A DNA stretch of 64,000 nucleotides from Thysanoteuthis rhombus (taxonomy: Eukaryota; Mollusca; Cephalopoda; Oegopsida; Thysanoteuthidae): positions 77,066,142 to 77,130,141 of the forward strand of contig OY735202.1 in NCBI GenBank assembly GCA_963457665.1, given 5' to 3'. Under the pieces are notes generated by a model. The model did not search any database, was not told the origin of the DNA, and was given only the letters and a program-made list of their open reading frames with translations. Made by a program: the position numbers and the translations under genes. This document shows, one piece after another, positions 12,240 to 24,500 of the stretch; position 1 is the stretch's first letter, and every line of letters begins with the position of its first letter.

Positions 12240-12845
12240 TCAAAGAATCTCAATAAATTTCAATGACATTTTGTGGATGGGTGGCATATAGGCTACAAAA
12301 GAACTGATTAAATTTTGGAGTGGATCCTTGCACAATTACCTTCCCTATAATGCAATCATGTGTCAAAAAAATGACATTGCAAAAAAATTTCTTATCAGTA
12401 AGATATCTTCAATTTGTGTGGACAAAAGTTATCAATGAATTTCCATCAGATTTTGTGGAAGGGTGCATGATAGACTGATTCAATTTTGGAGTGGATCCTT
12501 GCACAATTACCTATGGTGTAATTGCATGTCCAATACATGATATTGCTGTCCATGCAATATCTCTGAAAGTATTGGATGGATTCCAATGAAAATTCATGGA
12601 AGAATGGACAATTTGTAAAGAAAGAGGTGGTAAAATTTTGGGGTGGATCCAGGAATCTTTTTCTGATTGAGTGTCATCCATGTACACGCTCATTACTATC
12701 AACACGTTAACGAAAGTTCTCAATGGATTTCAATGATATTTTATGGAAGGGTTGAAGAATCAAATAAATTCTTGGTCTGATCAAAACACAATTACCCCCC
12801 CCTCTTGCGTTGGCAGAGGTGTGTGTTCTCTGGGTGGTTCTTAGG
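12240..12845. repeat. Family E in tandem, about 4 diverged units of 145-175 bp
   Basis: Units start near 12248, 12430, 12580 and 12720, each with AATTTCAATGACATTTTGTGG-type sequence. Three contain AAATTTTGGAGTGGATCC. Two contain TTGCACAATTACCT. The array ends in GTTGGCAGAGGTGTGTGTTCTCTGGG, the shared 3' core of family E elsewhere. Confidence 0.7.
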
Positions 12846-14357
12846 TGTTGTTTTCTTTCTCTTTCAAAACTTGGAAAATGAAAAAACCCAATCATTGCTT
12901 CTATATGAAGTGTTAATGCAACATTGGGTTTTTGGGATTTAGGCATTCTTCCCTAATGGATTTAAAAAAAAAAAAAGTCTGTCCTGGATGTTGAATGGCC
13001 GTAATAAAATCATTATTCATTTTAGTATTTGTGGGATCAAGTTAGTTGTAGGACAACACTATATCTCACAGTCTGGAGGTTCTATCTTTAGTGTTAGGTG
13101 AGGATACTCAGGGTGCTACTTTTTATACCACTGCCACGAGCGAACCCTTGACAAAAAAGTGATACGTGACATGAAAAATAGTTCAAAACAAATAAGAGTT
13201 ATATTCATTGCAATAAGTATTCATCCCATTCATAAAGAGAATGAATGAGTGGAGATTTTTTTTCAATTTGAAGAATTTTTTCCCCCTTTTTCTGATTCAG
13301 AGATTTTTTTTTTTTAAAATCACCTTCAGTGGGATTTGATTAATTACATCTGACTCTAACTTAACTCTACCCCATTATCATTTTTATTGTTTAATCAATT
13401 CCTTAGTTCGTAAGTAGAGGAAACAAAACAAATGTAAACGATGATGGTTTGTAGTAATACCCATGAGAGAGAAATGTGGCAGATTCAGGGGAAGGTCCAT
13501 GTCCAACGATGGACGATAAGACTGATGATGATGAATAACCATGACTGAGTGGCAATAACAGTAATAGAATTGCTGAAAAAGCAGTGCTAGCTTGTGTATG
13601 CTGCTGCTGCTGATTTTGGAGATATAGAATGACTGATTCTTTACTTTTTCTTGCAATGTATCACTTCTTTGTTGAAAGTCTCCTGACAGAGGTAATGGAC
13701 TTGGCTAATGTTGATGGTATTAAAAGTAGCACCCGAATACTTGTTATCATAAATTTGATTACTGCAGCCGAAAACTTTTTCATGTTTTAAACAATGGGAA
13801 GGTTCTGATTTTAGATCTATTAACTTGAATAGCATGAATAGCTAGAACTGTCCTGTTCAGAGTCTTGCCATAATACTGTATCAAACAGTGATGTAATACT
13901 TTAGATTAGGGTCATTTAAATTCAAGTGAAGATTTTGGAAAGCTGCAACTGAGAGTACAAGCACAACTGAAAGTCAACAACTTATTTATGGTTTTGGATT
14001 GGCACTGAATACTTCAGAAGAAATGAGTCGATTGTTGTGTCATTTCGTGTTTCAGAGGTTCTTTTGAAGCAGTACAATTGATTCAGAATCACTTCACATT
14101 GTCACTTTGTTATTATAGTCTTTGTGTCACGAAGTTTATCTTCGATTTATCACTCCTTTGTTACTTACCCATTCTGAATAGCATTTCCAAAAGCATCTGA
14201 AATACTTGCGTGCTAACTAAAGATTGTTGATTCATTTGTATTGAATGACATATTGTTTGTTTTGGCTTCCCATACTTTTGAAAATCAATTGACACCTGGT
14301 GTATCAATCAATGATGGAATTCATTGGTTTTATACAAATCAATTTTGATCTGAACTG
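12846..14357. other. No gene seen; LINE 3' scrap inside
   Basis: Mostly unassigned AT-rich DNA. 13485-13545 (GAAGGTCCATGTCCAACGATGGACGATAAGACTGATGATGATGA) is a plus-strand 3' terminal fragment of the family D LINE whose reverse copies lie at 46.0 and 63.2 kb. The open frames at 13384-13835 are shadows with no recognised domain. Confidence 0.45.
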
Positions 14358-14757
14358 TCTACCAAAACTGTTAATCTAGGTTTCTTCAGTTTTCAAGTTG
14401 GTCTGGCTGGCTGGCTGGCTCTGTATGTGTGTGTGCATTCATCACATGTGGAGGCTGTGTCAACGACTGAAACTTTATACATTTATTCCTTATGTCTAGA
14501 AAAAATAGATATTTTTATCTTTTCAAAATATTTTTTGAGAAAGTTCAATTTACAGTATAAGTTTATGCTAAATTGATCCCAAGTTTGTGCCTGGTGTTCA
14601 TGTTTGTTTTTTTTAAAATTCCAACTGAAGGCGTGAGAAGTTACTTATTTTTAAAACCCTCTTCTTCTTAATTGATCAACCCCAACATGGCATGCTGCCA
14701 TGATATGTTGGTTCTGCAATGGTTTCTATTGAATAACTAACCAGACTGTCTTGTCCC
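14358..14757 (+). repeat. Family A dispersed repeat, copy 5
   Basis: It runs from ACCAAAACTGTTAATCTAGG through GGCTGGCTGGCTGGCT, TTTACAGTATAAGTTTATGC and CATGGCATGCTGCCATG to TAACTAACCAGACTGTC. It ends about 90 bp before the first visible GNS exon, next to that exon's branch-site region. Confidence 0.75.
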
Positions 14758-14846
14758 TTTTTCTTTTTATACACTTTATTTAGATTGTAACATATTGAAG
14801 CAATTCCGATGATAAATGTAAACTTTTTTTTTTTGTTTATTTCAAG

Positions 14847-14906
14847 ACGCCCTTGACTAAAACGAAGAAGCTGATTGGAGATGCAGGTATTACTTTCAAC
14901 AATATG
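14847..14906 (+). CDS. GNS: GNS exon ([20 protein letters not shown])
   Basis: This 60-nt exon encodes fragment residues 1-20, starting [17 protein letters not shown]. It matches the stretch that follows the DDQD metal site in GNS proteins. The acceptor is TTCAAG at 14841-14846 and the donor is ATG|GTAAGT at 14907. Both ends are phase 0, so the missing upstream exon must also end in phase 0. A family A repeat ends about 90 bp upstream. Confidence 0.9.
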
Positions 14907-15648
14907 GTAAGTATGAATCACCTGCACAAAATAGGTTTTATTTGAAACTCTTTTTGAATTGACATCCCATCATTACAAGGTGAATGTGTCAGTTGGCTTT
15001 GACAGCTTTGTGGTAAGAGCAGCGTCACATCTAGACGGCCTCCTGTTGGACGCAGGTTCGATTCCTGCAGCAGCCCATTTCTTCAATTGTTTATTCTATT
15101 CATGCTATCTAGGCCAACTGACACATTCTCTGTGTAGTAAATAGTTTGAAAAATATATGTATTGCTACTATGATGTTGCCCAAGGAAAAAATAATTTCAG
15201 ATTTGGGAACTCAGTGAAAAATATGTTCTTTAGCATATATTTCAGTAAACTGATAAGTTGCAATAAAAAAGAACTAAAAAAAAAATGAAGGTAAATAGTT
15301 ATTGTCATCATAATAATAATAATTTCAAATACTTTATGTAATAAAAAATAAATTCAACTAAAAAAAACACAAGAATCATAAGTTCAACAATGCATCCACC
15401 ATCCTCACATCCATATCTATGATTTCCAATTTCAAAGGGGTTCTAAACGAAGTGGTAATAGCATTACTAGTTGTGGTGGTTGCAGTAGTAGCAGGAGGAA
15501 AGTGAGGATGGTTCACCCAAAAATCAGATTATTGTAGGAAACAAGTAAATTAAAGTGTACAATTTTTGTCAATAATTTGTTTTGGAATCTTTTTTTTTTT
15601 TTGTGTTTTTTTTTTTTTTAAATTTCATAAGTGAACTTTAAATGAGTA

Positions 15649-15685
<37 letters not shown>

Positions 15686-18600
15686 AAACATTTCTAGCTA
15701 TAAGATCTGCTGGAAATTGAAAAGTTTAGCTGATTCTAGCCATTCTTGCAAGCATTTTTAGCTATTAATACAAAAACAATACTTGGCAACACTGAAAAAA
15801 TAGCAAAATAAAATGCTTGATATGTCAGCTATTGATCAGAATAGATGTTCTTTCAATGATGTTACACATTCTCCTCCTTCCACTCTTTCCACTTTCTGTT
15901 ATTTACTTAAATGGAACTAACCAACAGACTGACCGACTGTCCAAAAAGCATTTAATAGATATTTGTAGACACGTCTGAAAACTCAGCTGATTTAGGTTGC
16001 TGGAAGAGGAAAGGATGAAACATAAAGGTAGCTATTCACTAAGGGACTGCCTGTGTGCATTCAGGTGTCTCTGCTACTGCTACCTGGATATTGACTAAAA
16101 GTGACCTCTTGAATCAATTTCACGTGGCCTATGTGTCACAAGTTGATGTGTTATGAGTCTTTGTGTCAAATGTCAAGTCAGTGGGCCTTGCAATTTTAGT
16201 GTAAAAGTGGCACAGACATAAACTGAAGGCTCAATTGATAGTCTAGATCGAGATGACTGTCCAGAAAATCCTGTATTTGATGGCATTTGAGCCTCCCCTC
16301 CCCTATTTCAGTTGGAAATATTGACGAAAAAACACATTTCCCTAAATTCTTCTTATTTATCATCCATTCTAAAAATTTTATTTTTTTAAAATTCTAGCTG
16401 ATTTGGGACTGGACAAAAAAGATTGTTTACTTTCTCAGCCATGTTTTTGAGAAAAAGTTGGTGTAATATGCTGTCAAATACTGTAGAGTTTGGGTATAAA
16501 GTTTTCAACATAAATTTGAATCATTTTGTAGAAAGAAATTTTTTTTTTTTTTTGTTTTAATAATTTTCTTTAATCTTGAGATTATTTCTCAAGGTAATTT
16601 CAAAGTGGATACACTTATCATATATTTATGATGGTTAAAACTTTAAAGAACATTTTTGGTGACTTTGTTGGCTGTGCAAAGCCATCATTATCCACAATTT
16701 GCGAGAGGTAATGCTTGTGCTTTATTCTAATCCTAGAGAATTAACAACAGGTTTACATGGAAGAGGTACCTCCACCCTAATCACACAGCTTGGAATGTAC
16801 TCAATTAGCAGTTGAATTCACAGGGAAATTTGTCAGTTTTCCACACTAGTCGATCATAATGGGAATTGAACCCAGGACCTTCTGTGTGTGAGGCTGCTGT
16901 GTTAACCATTACACTATCTGAGCAATTACACTATCGCTGAACAATATTGTTTGAATTTTGAATTTCATGGTCGTGTTGTCACATCAATATCAGTCATATA
17001 TTGACAGACACACAAGTCATAGCACTTTGGAGTTACTAAGTGCTCAAAATCTTGGCACCCTTGAAAAAGAATGCAGAGCAGCTAAAAGGTTAATTCAATC
17101 TTTTTAGGACTCAGTTGATTAATAAAATTCTTTATTGAAAATCTTTCTTAATGTCATAGACCGCTGGATACCACGCTTAATAATTGGGGGAGTTCTTCTG
17201 AGTTAGCAATAAAATTTATCAAAATTATTATGACATAATGAAAAATGAATGAAATTTGAAAACAAATAAGAAAATTCATCTAAAGTTGGAAGGGAGGTAA
17301 CTTTGTTCAGATGTTATTTCCCATGATATTAACATTTTGTTTCCTCTTAGTCATAAACCACTTGATACCATTCATTTGTGGATATATTAAATCTAGAATT
17401 ATCATGACAGGATAAACGATAATTTTTAAAAAAATTCACCTAAAGCTGAAAGGGGGGCAACTTTGATCAGTAGCTATTCCCTTGTTTTTGACAATTAGAT
17501 TTTCTTACGTGAATTCAAGACTTAGTTCTCATACTTATATGCATACTACTTCTATTTCTTTCTTCAGTTTGTGACCAGTCCATTGTGCTGTCCAAGTCGA
17601 ACGAGTATCTTGACCGGTCAGTATGTCCACAACCATTTAGTATGGAATAACTCTTTGTCTGGGAATTGCAGCAGTCTCTCATGGCAAAAGGCATTTGAGC
17701 CAACTTTATTTCCGGTCAAACTCAATAAAAATGGCTACAAAACGTTCTTTGCTGGAAAATACTTGAACCAGGTTTGTGAACAACTTTTTTTTTCTTCGAA
17801 CTTTTTTCTTTTCTTTTTTTGAAAATATGTTTCTCTTTATTACTTTATAAATCGATGTTTGACATATATATCAATCCAGACTTAGCCCAGCCCTAACCAT
17901 TCTTAGTATACACTTTCCTAATCAATCAATAGGGAAGTATGTGTGTTGTGTTTTGTTCTTTTTTGAAAATTTCCCCTCTGAATAGGTTTTTATTGAGGGT
18001 AGGTTTAATATGCCAAATTAGTCCCTTAGTTTGTGTCCAGCAGCATTCACACTTGTTTTTTTGAAAATTAGTCTTTTGTAGTGATCACAACTCCAAAAAG
18101 ACAAGAAAAGTAACTTATTCATTGATCACTCTTTTTTTTAATTGATCACCCTGTCAAGTGACTAACTAGATCTGTTGGTATTTAAAAAAATTTTTTTTTA
18201 ACAAATTTATGATTCAAACCATACTGGTATTTTCATCAAAATAACTTAATTTCACCACCATTACTGCTCGATTTTTGTGGTACATATGGTGGTGTTGATT
18301 CATAATTTCCCTTGGAATGCTAAAGCCTTTTATTGCTTTATCTATGTTACGCCAAGTCAGTGAAATTACCCAATTGATGAAACTTACTTTTAATTAATTG
18401 ATCAAATCATAACTACTTATTTTTATGTTAAAAAAAAAAAAAAAAAAAAATTTTGTTTTCGCTGATAATTAGGTGGTTTTTGAAAGATTTTATGAATTAA
18501 CTCTCAGGTAGATAAATAATGTTTAATAGCTCTGTGGATTATCTTCTGATCTTGGATTATTTATTTTTTTTTTTTTTTTTAATTTCTTATTTTATCTGCT

Positions 18601-20500
18601 GAACGGGCTTGTCTTTTGAAAACAAGATTTCTCAGTCCTAGACATGTCCCATATCTTCGTTGCTTAGTAACAAGAGAAATTTTGAACTTTGTTTCCATTC
18701 ACTTTATCCTCATGAAAGATTTTCTGTCTTTGTTCAATTGTTAACGTGACCTAAATGTTCACTTATCTTTCAGATTCTCGATTGTCACTTTTCACGCCCA
18801 CAAATACTTTAGAGTTGGTTTTTATTTGGAAAAAAAAACAAAACAGCAAAATGAAAAAAAAAAAAATCAGCAAAGTGTCCCCCCCCAGCCAAGTGAAGAA
18901 AAAAAACAAAAAAAAAGACCAGCAAAGTGTCTCCCCCTGCCAAAGTGTGCCTTCCCTCCCCCAAAGGCTAGTGAGAAGAAAAAAAAACCTAATCAGCAAA
19001 GTGATCTCGGCTCCTCTGATATATATTCACCCATGTCTATCGTTCTGGTTCACCTGTCTGTCTGGCCACATGATATCTTGTATATTTTTGCAAAGGGTGG
19101 GTTATGGGTTAAGGAAGTACTGATCAAATTTGGAGGCAGATCTAGGGATTTCTTTCTTTCTTTTTTCTTTTTTTTTTTTTTTTATTTGGTTAGTGTGTGA
19201 TGTTGGCAGAGGTATTTACTCTCTTGGAGTTTTATTACTTTCTAAATAGAATGAGATAATTTTTGTAATCACCCTAATCCCCAAATTAACCTCTACCCTC
19301 AGCTTGTTTGGACTCATTTTGTGTAAATTTAAGTTTAGCCGAAAAGAAATTCAGACCTCACAGCTTTGGATATGCAGACGGGTAACGTGTTATTAAACTA
19401 GAAAGCACTTGGAGACTGCATACCTTGGCCAACTCTGTACACTAAGTAAAAACTGAATGAAAACGGTAGAGAACATAATCCTCACTGTATGTGCAAATAT
19501 TGAATCACTTCCCTTGAAATTTAGATTTAGTTTTTTCTATATTAACTGTACATTTTTTTTAACCTCTTTTTATGCAAAATGATAAAAATATCTCTCAATC
19601 AAAAGCAAATTCCTGGATCCACCCCAAAATTTAATCAGTTCTTTTGTTGCACATGGTCCACTATTCTGCAAAATTTCATTGAAATTATTGAGATATTGGG
19701 TGGATGGCAGACAGACAGGTGGAAAGATGGATTGTGGGTAATAAATCCATTTCCAATCTTTTTTGTTTGCGGAAGTAAAAGATGATAGCAAAAATGAAAC
19801 CAATAAAATTCTGCCTCTCTAACAATCATAATGATTTGTTGGGTACAAAATTTCCCTTCAGAAAAGTGTTCCAAATCCTTTTTACTTTCTGTGTAAAATA
19901 TAATTTTGATTTTAAGCATTCATTTACCTCTGCTAACCAGATTGGGAGAGGTATATGTATTCACCAGTGTCTGTCTGTCTGCTCATACTATATCTCCTAA
20001 TGTTTTTGACGAATTTCCATGAAATTTTGTGGGTCCTGGGATATGGAAGAAGTGATTAAATTAAAGGGCATATCCTGGAATTAGTTTTAGATTGAGAAAT
20101 GTTTTTATTATTTTGCTGGAAAGGTTAAAAACAAGCGGTAAATAGAAATACTTAATTTAAATTTCAAGGGGAGTAACTTAATATTTGTACATCATAGTTA
20201 GGGCTCACTGTTGGCAGAGGTATGCGCTCTCTGAGTGCTTTGTACTGTAGTAATTAAAAGAAAAAAAATCAATCAATCTTATAATCCAAATAAGGGTTTT
20301 GTGGGTCTTACTTAGCAAATATCTACTTATACGATGAGCAGTATGATCTTCTTTTCCTATTTCTCTGTCTGTAACAACCGATAACCCTTCAACTTAATGG
20401 TAACAATTTTACTGATAAAAATATCCCCATATGTACCATTTGAAATAATGGACACTTCCACTGAATTGATTTCAGTACTTAAAGAAATTAGAATATCTGA

Positions 20501-20531
<31 letters not shown>

Positions 20532-21163
20532 ATGACTAGAAAATAATATGAACTGCCTAAATGTGATCCTTTAAGATGAATGGATGATGGCTAAAAAGAT
20601 TTAGAACGTAATAATTTATCCAGTTTATCTATTTTATCAGATAAGTATTGTAAATCATTATTAATTTTTTGCTATTATTTACCTTAATTTTAATTGTTGT
20701 TGCTTTTCATTGAACTGAACTCTAGGCCGTTTCCTTTCGGCAGTGAGTAAATAAAATAACAGTGCAAAATAAAGAATAAGTCTCTGTGGAGTATCAAACT
20801 CACAACCCTCTATGCTCAGTTAAATCCCAACTGCTCTTACCACTGAGCTACAAAAACTAGTTGCAAGCTTAAGTCCAAATAAAATAAAATCTTTAAACTT
20901 ATCCCCTATTCCGATTTCTTCTGCACCATGTTTATTGAGTGGTTGTTCAGTATTGTTAATCTGATATTTCTATTTATTCTATTCAAAGTTTTGTGAATCA
21001 TTATCAAGTTTTTTTCCCCTATTTACCTCCATAACTTATTCTTTATTTCAATCCAGGATGTTGATTTATTTATGCACTGCCGAAGGGAAACTGGACTGAG
21101 TTCTGCAGCAATAAAATGCAACAAAAATTGTAACTAAGTTGATTTGCAAAAAAATGAATACTG

Positions 21164-21205
<42 letters not shown>

Positions 21206-21494
21206 TCTCTAATAATAAATGATATGATTTTTCTCAGTTATCTGTAACATTCAATTCCTTGGGGGGAGGGCAGTAAAATTCTGCTGAAAAAAATATTTCC
21301 TCCCCACCATTATGTACTCTTCCTGTCTGATACCAACTCGTAATAAGTTAATATTTACTCTAATAATGAACAATGTAATTTTCTCGGTTCACTGTCAGTA
21401 ACAATGGACTCCTCCACTTGTGCAAAAATTTTGCTGGTAAAAATACCCCCTGACCCACCATTTGAAACTATGGACTCTTCAAATGGAACAATCA

Positions 21495-21525
<31 letters not shown>

Positions 21526-24500
21526 AAAAAAAAATTTCTTTTCAATTCATAAGAATTTAAATATCTGTGATTGATATTTTTTATTTTTTTGAATTTTTTT
21601 TTCCACAGTTTTCCAAACCTGTCAATCTGAAATTTTAAGTTACGGGTCATAAAGTTTAGTGTCCCAAATCATCACACGGTTGTTGTTTGGGCATTTCCTT
21701 TTTCTTTTCCTTTAAAATCACTTTTTTTCTTTTCTTTTCACTCTTCTCATCATTATCAGTTTCTTTTAAATTCTTACAATTTTTTTACTGTTATTTGTGT
21801 TTGTATTCGTTTAATTTTAAAAAAAGAAAACATTCCAGCTTTCAAAACTAAAAACAAAAAAACAACAGTGTGCTCCTGACTCTGAGGTAAAAATAAATCC
21901 GCCTGTAGTTTAAATAACCGGTTGAGTTGTTACTTTTATTTTACTTTTGGATTCAGTTTTACTTTTTGTTTTTATTCCATTTGATATCTGTCCAGTTCAG
22001 TGACGGGTAACCCATGGCAAACTTGTCTGCAGTGACATACCACAGGTTCTTTTACATAACACGCAAAGGACTTTTTAATCCCTTTCTTCTATCTCAGTGT
22101 TGTAAATATATCCTGAAATTCCAAGTTATATTCTGTTAAATTCCTAGTTTTATGAATATATTGGAAAAATGGACGACTTATCTATAAACATCTTCCTAAA
22201 ACTAAAATGTCTACATGTAAGTGACCTGATAATGGGATTATTCAAAAAGATTTTTACAAAAAACTGGTTTAAATTTTAAAAAAGTTTATTTAATCAAAAC
22301 AATGATTTAAGACTACTATTTTTATTTCTTTATTTTTTTATTCTTACAATCAGAAATTTGTGAATTGTAACTTTTTACCTAAAAACAAAATATACGTATA
22401 AGTGTAAGTTACCTTGTGATAACGGGATTATTCAAAAACTTGAGATTTTGGCATGACATATTAAAAGGGTTTGCTAGCAATGATTATTTTGTAAATTTTT
22501 TTTTTGTCTTGACAGAGGCTGGGGTTTATTCTTTCTACTGTAACAAGAACAATCCTCACCAAATCTAGAGGAGTAAACTCTTCCCTGTTTGTTTCTCATC
22601 ACTATAAACTAAATGTGTATGAAATTAACATTTCTATTCTGTGATTTGAAATGCCAATCAAGTGATAGGCAGGTGACTGAGCCAAACTAACAAGTTTCAC
22701 ATCTCTATGAAAATTTATGTTATTTATGGACAAGGGCTTATTTCATTCTAATAAATAAATAATCATACGGAAGATTATATTTATCTATTATTTGTACAAT
22801 ACAAAAAAAAGTAGTAATCATCTTCAGTGGGAATAGGTGTGAATGGTGTTTGACCCTGCACTATCCAGGTAGACACATTTATCAATGAAATTGTGCTACA
22901 AAGCTTTGAAATTCAATTTTGTTTAAAATCAAAGATGTTGGGATCAAAAAGTAAAAGAAATTTGTGGTATGAATTGTCAAGTGTTGTAATCCAAGTTGGA
23001 ATGTGAATTCATTCTTGTGGGGTTTTGATCTTGACCCCCCCCCCATTTTTTTTTTTTTTTTCTATAAAACTACAAAACTTTCAACTTCTACAAGAGGCCC
23101 ATATTAAAGGAAAAACGGAGGGGAGATATGAAACCGCCTCAAAGTTTTACCAATTCTTCCATGTCCTACTCTCCCATAAAATTTGATTGAAATTCATTGA
23201 GAACTTCTGGAGATATTGCATGGACAAACAGACTCAAATATTTTTCATATACCTCTCCCAATTTTGTTGGCAGAGGAATTTACAAGAATTTTTATTTATT
23301 TGACATTTTTTCTTCTTTTTTTTCTTCTCTTCCCCTCCCAGTATGGAGATAAATCTGCTGGAGGTGTCCAGCACGTTCCCCCAGGCTGGACCAGTTGGAA
23401 TGGATTGGTAAGTTTATTTTCTTAACGTTATGCTGAATCTGTGAAGTTGTTTGACTGGCAAAATTCCGACTCTTTTTACAAAAAATAAATCCATACTTTT
23501 TATTTGATCAAGTTTATTCAATCAAAACAAGAATATAAAACAACTATATATTTTTTAAATTTTTTATTTTATTTCATATTTATTTATTTATTATTCTTTT
23601 TTTACAATCAGAAATTAATGAAATCAAACTTTCTATTGAATTAGCAAGTTTTACCAATTGGTTAAATTTACCAATGCCTGCTTAACATATATAATTTAAT
23701 ACCAAACAGCTAGTGTTGACTACTAAGATATCATTACTCTTGCATATATATTTCTCTCATTGAAGCATATGAGATTTTTAAAGTAATTTATCACCAATTG
23801 AATGTATATCAAATATAATAGCATTCAGAGGCAAATGAAACCTGTATATCTGTTCTCATTATTGATTACGTTTGCTACCTGTCTTTATTCCTGGTTAAAA
23901 TTCAGATACTTCCAGTGTGAAATCAAGACAGGAGCCGCTACTCATTGTGTAAATAGAACTGAAATCAAAATTGAGTTACAATACTTCATCTAATAATAAT
24001 AATTAAATGTATTTATTAAGCCTAATCTAGTGTTTAATCTCTTCTTTATTTTAATTGCAGGTTGGCAATTCTGTATATTATAATTACAGCCTTTCTGTAA
24101 ATGGTGTTAGTGAGTCTCACGGTCACTCGTACAAAGCTGACTATCTCACAGACCTCATTGTAAGTTCAGCTTCTTTTTCTTTTTTTTTTATTCAAAAAAT
24201 TTTCGATTTAAAAAAGATTTCTTTGATTGTTGAATTTTTCTTTTAGATTTAGTAATGAAAATAGATTTAAAACTTTTTAATTAAAAAGAAATTTTGATTC
24301 AGAGAAAATTTGAAGGACTTTCTCATAACTACTTCACCTGCCTAAGAAGTAGCAGCAAAAGAACTAATCATGAATTACTCCTATTGTCTACATTGACATG
24401 TTAGAATTGGACAATGCCAAGTGACCTTGCTAGTGTGATAGGACATTCTCTTCACATGAAGAACCAAAAATATGGGTTTGTTGGTGTGGGCTGACACACC

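Noticed and set aside
14995-15075. Functional tRNA gene
   Set aside because: The acceptor stem is only partly paired and the anticodon loop lacks U33. The repeat copy at 4.2 kb shows that it belongs to a dispersed element.
18755-19200. Overlapping open frames of 78-124 codons on both strands
   Set aside because: They are driven by A-, C- and T-runs (KKKK/PPPP/FFFF strings), lie in a GNS intron and have no recognisable domain.
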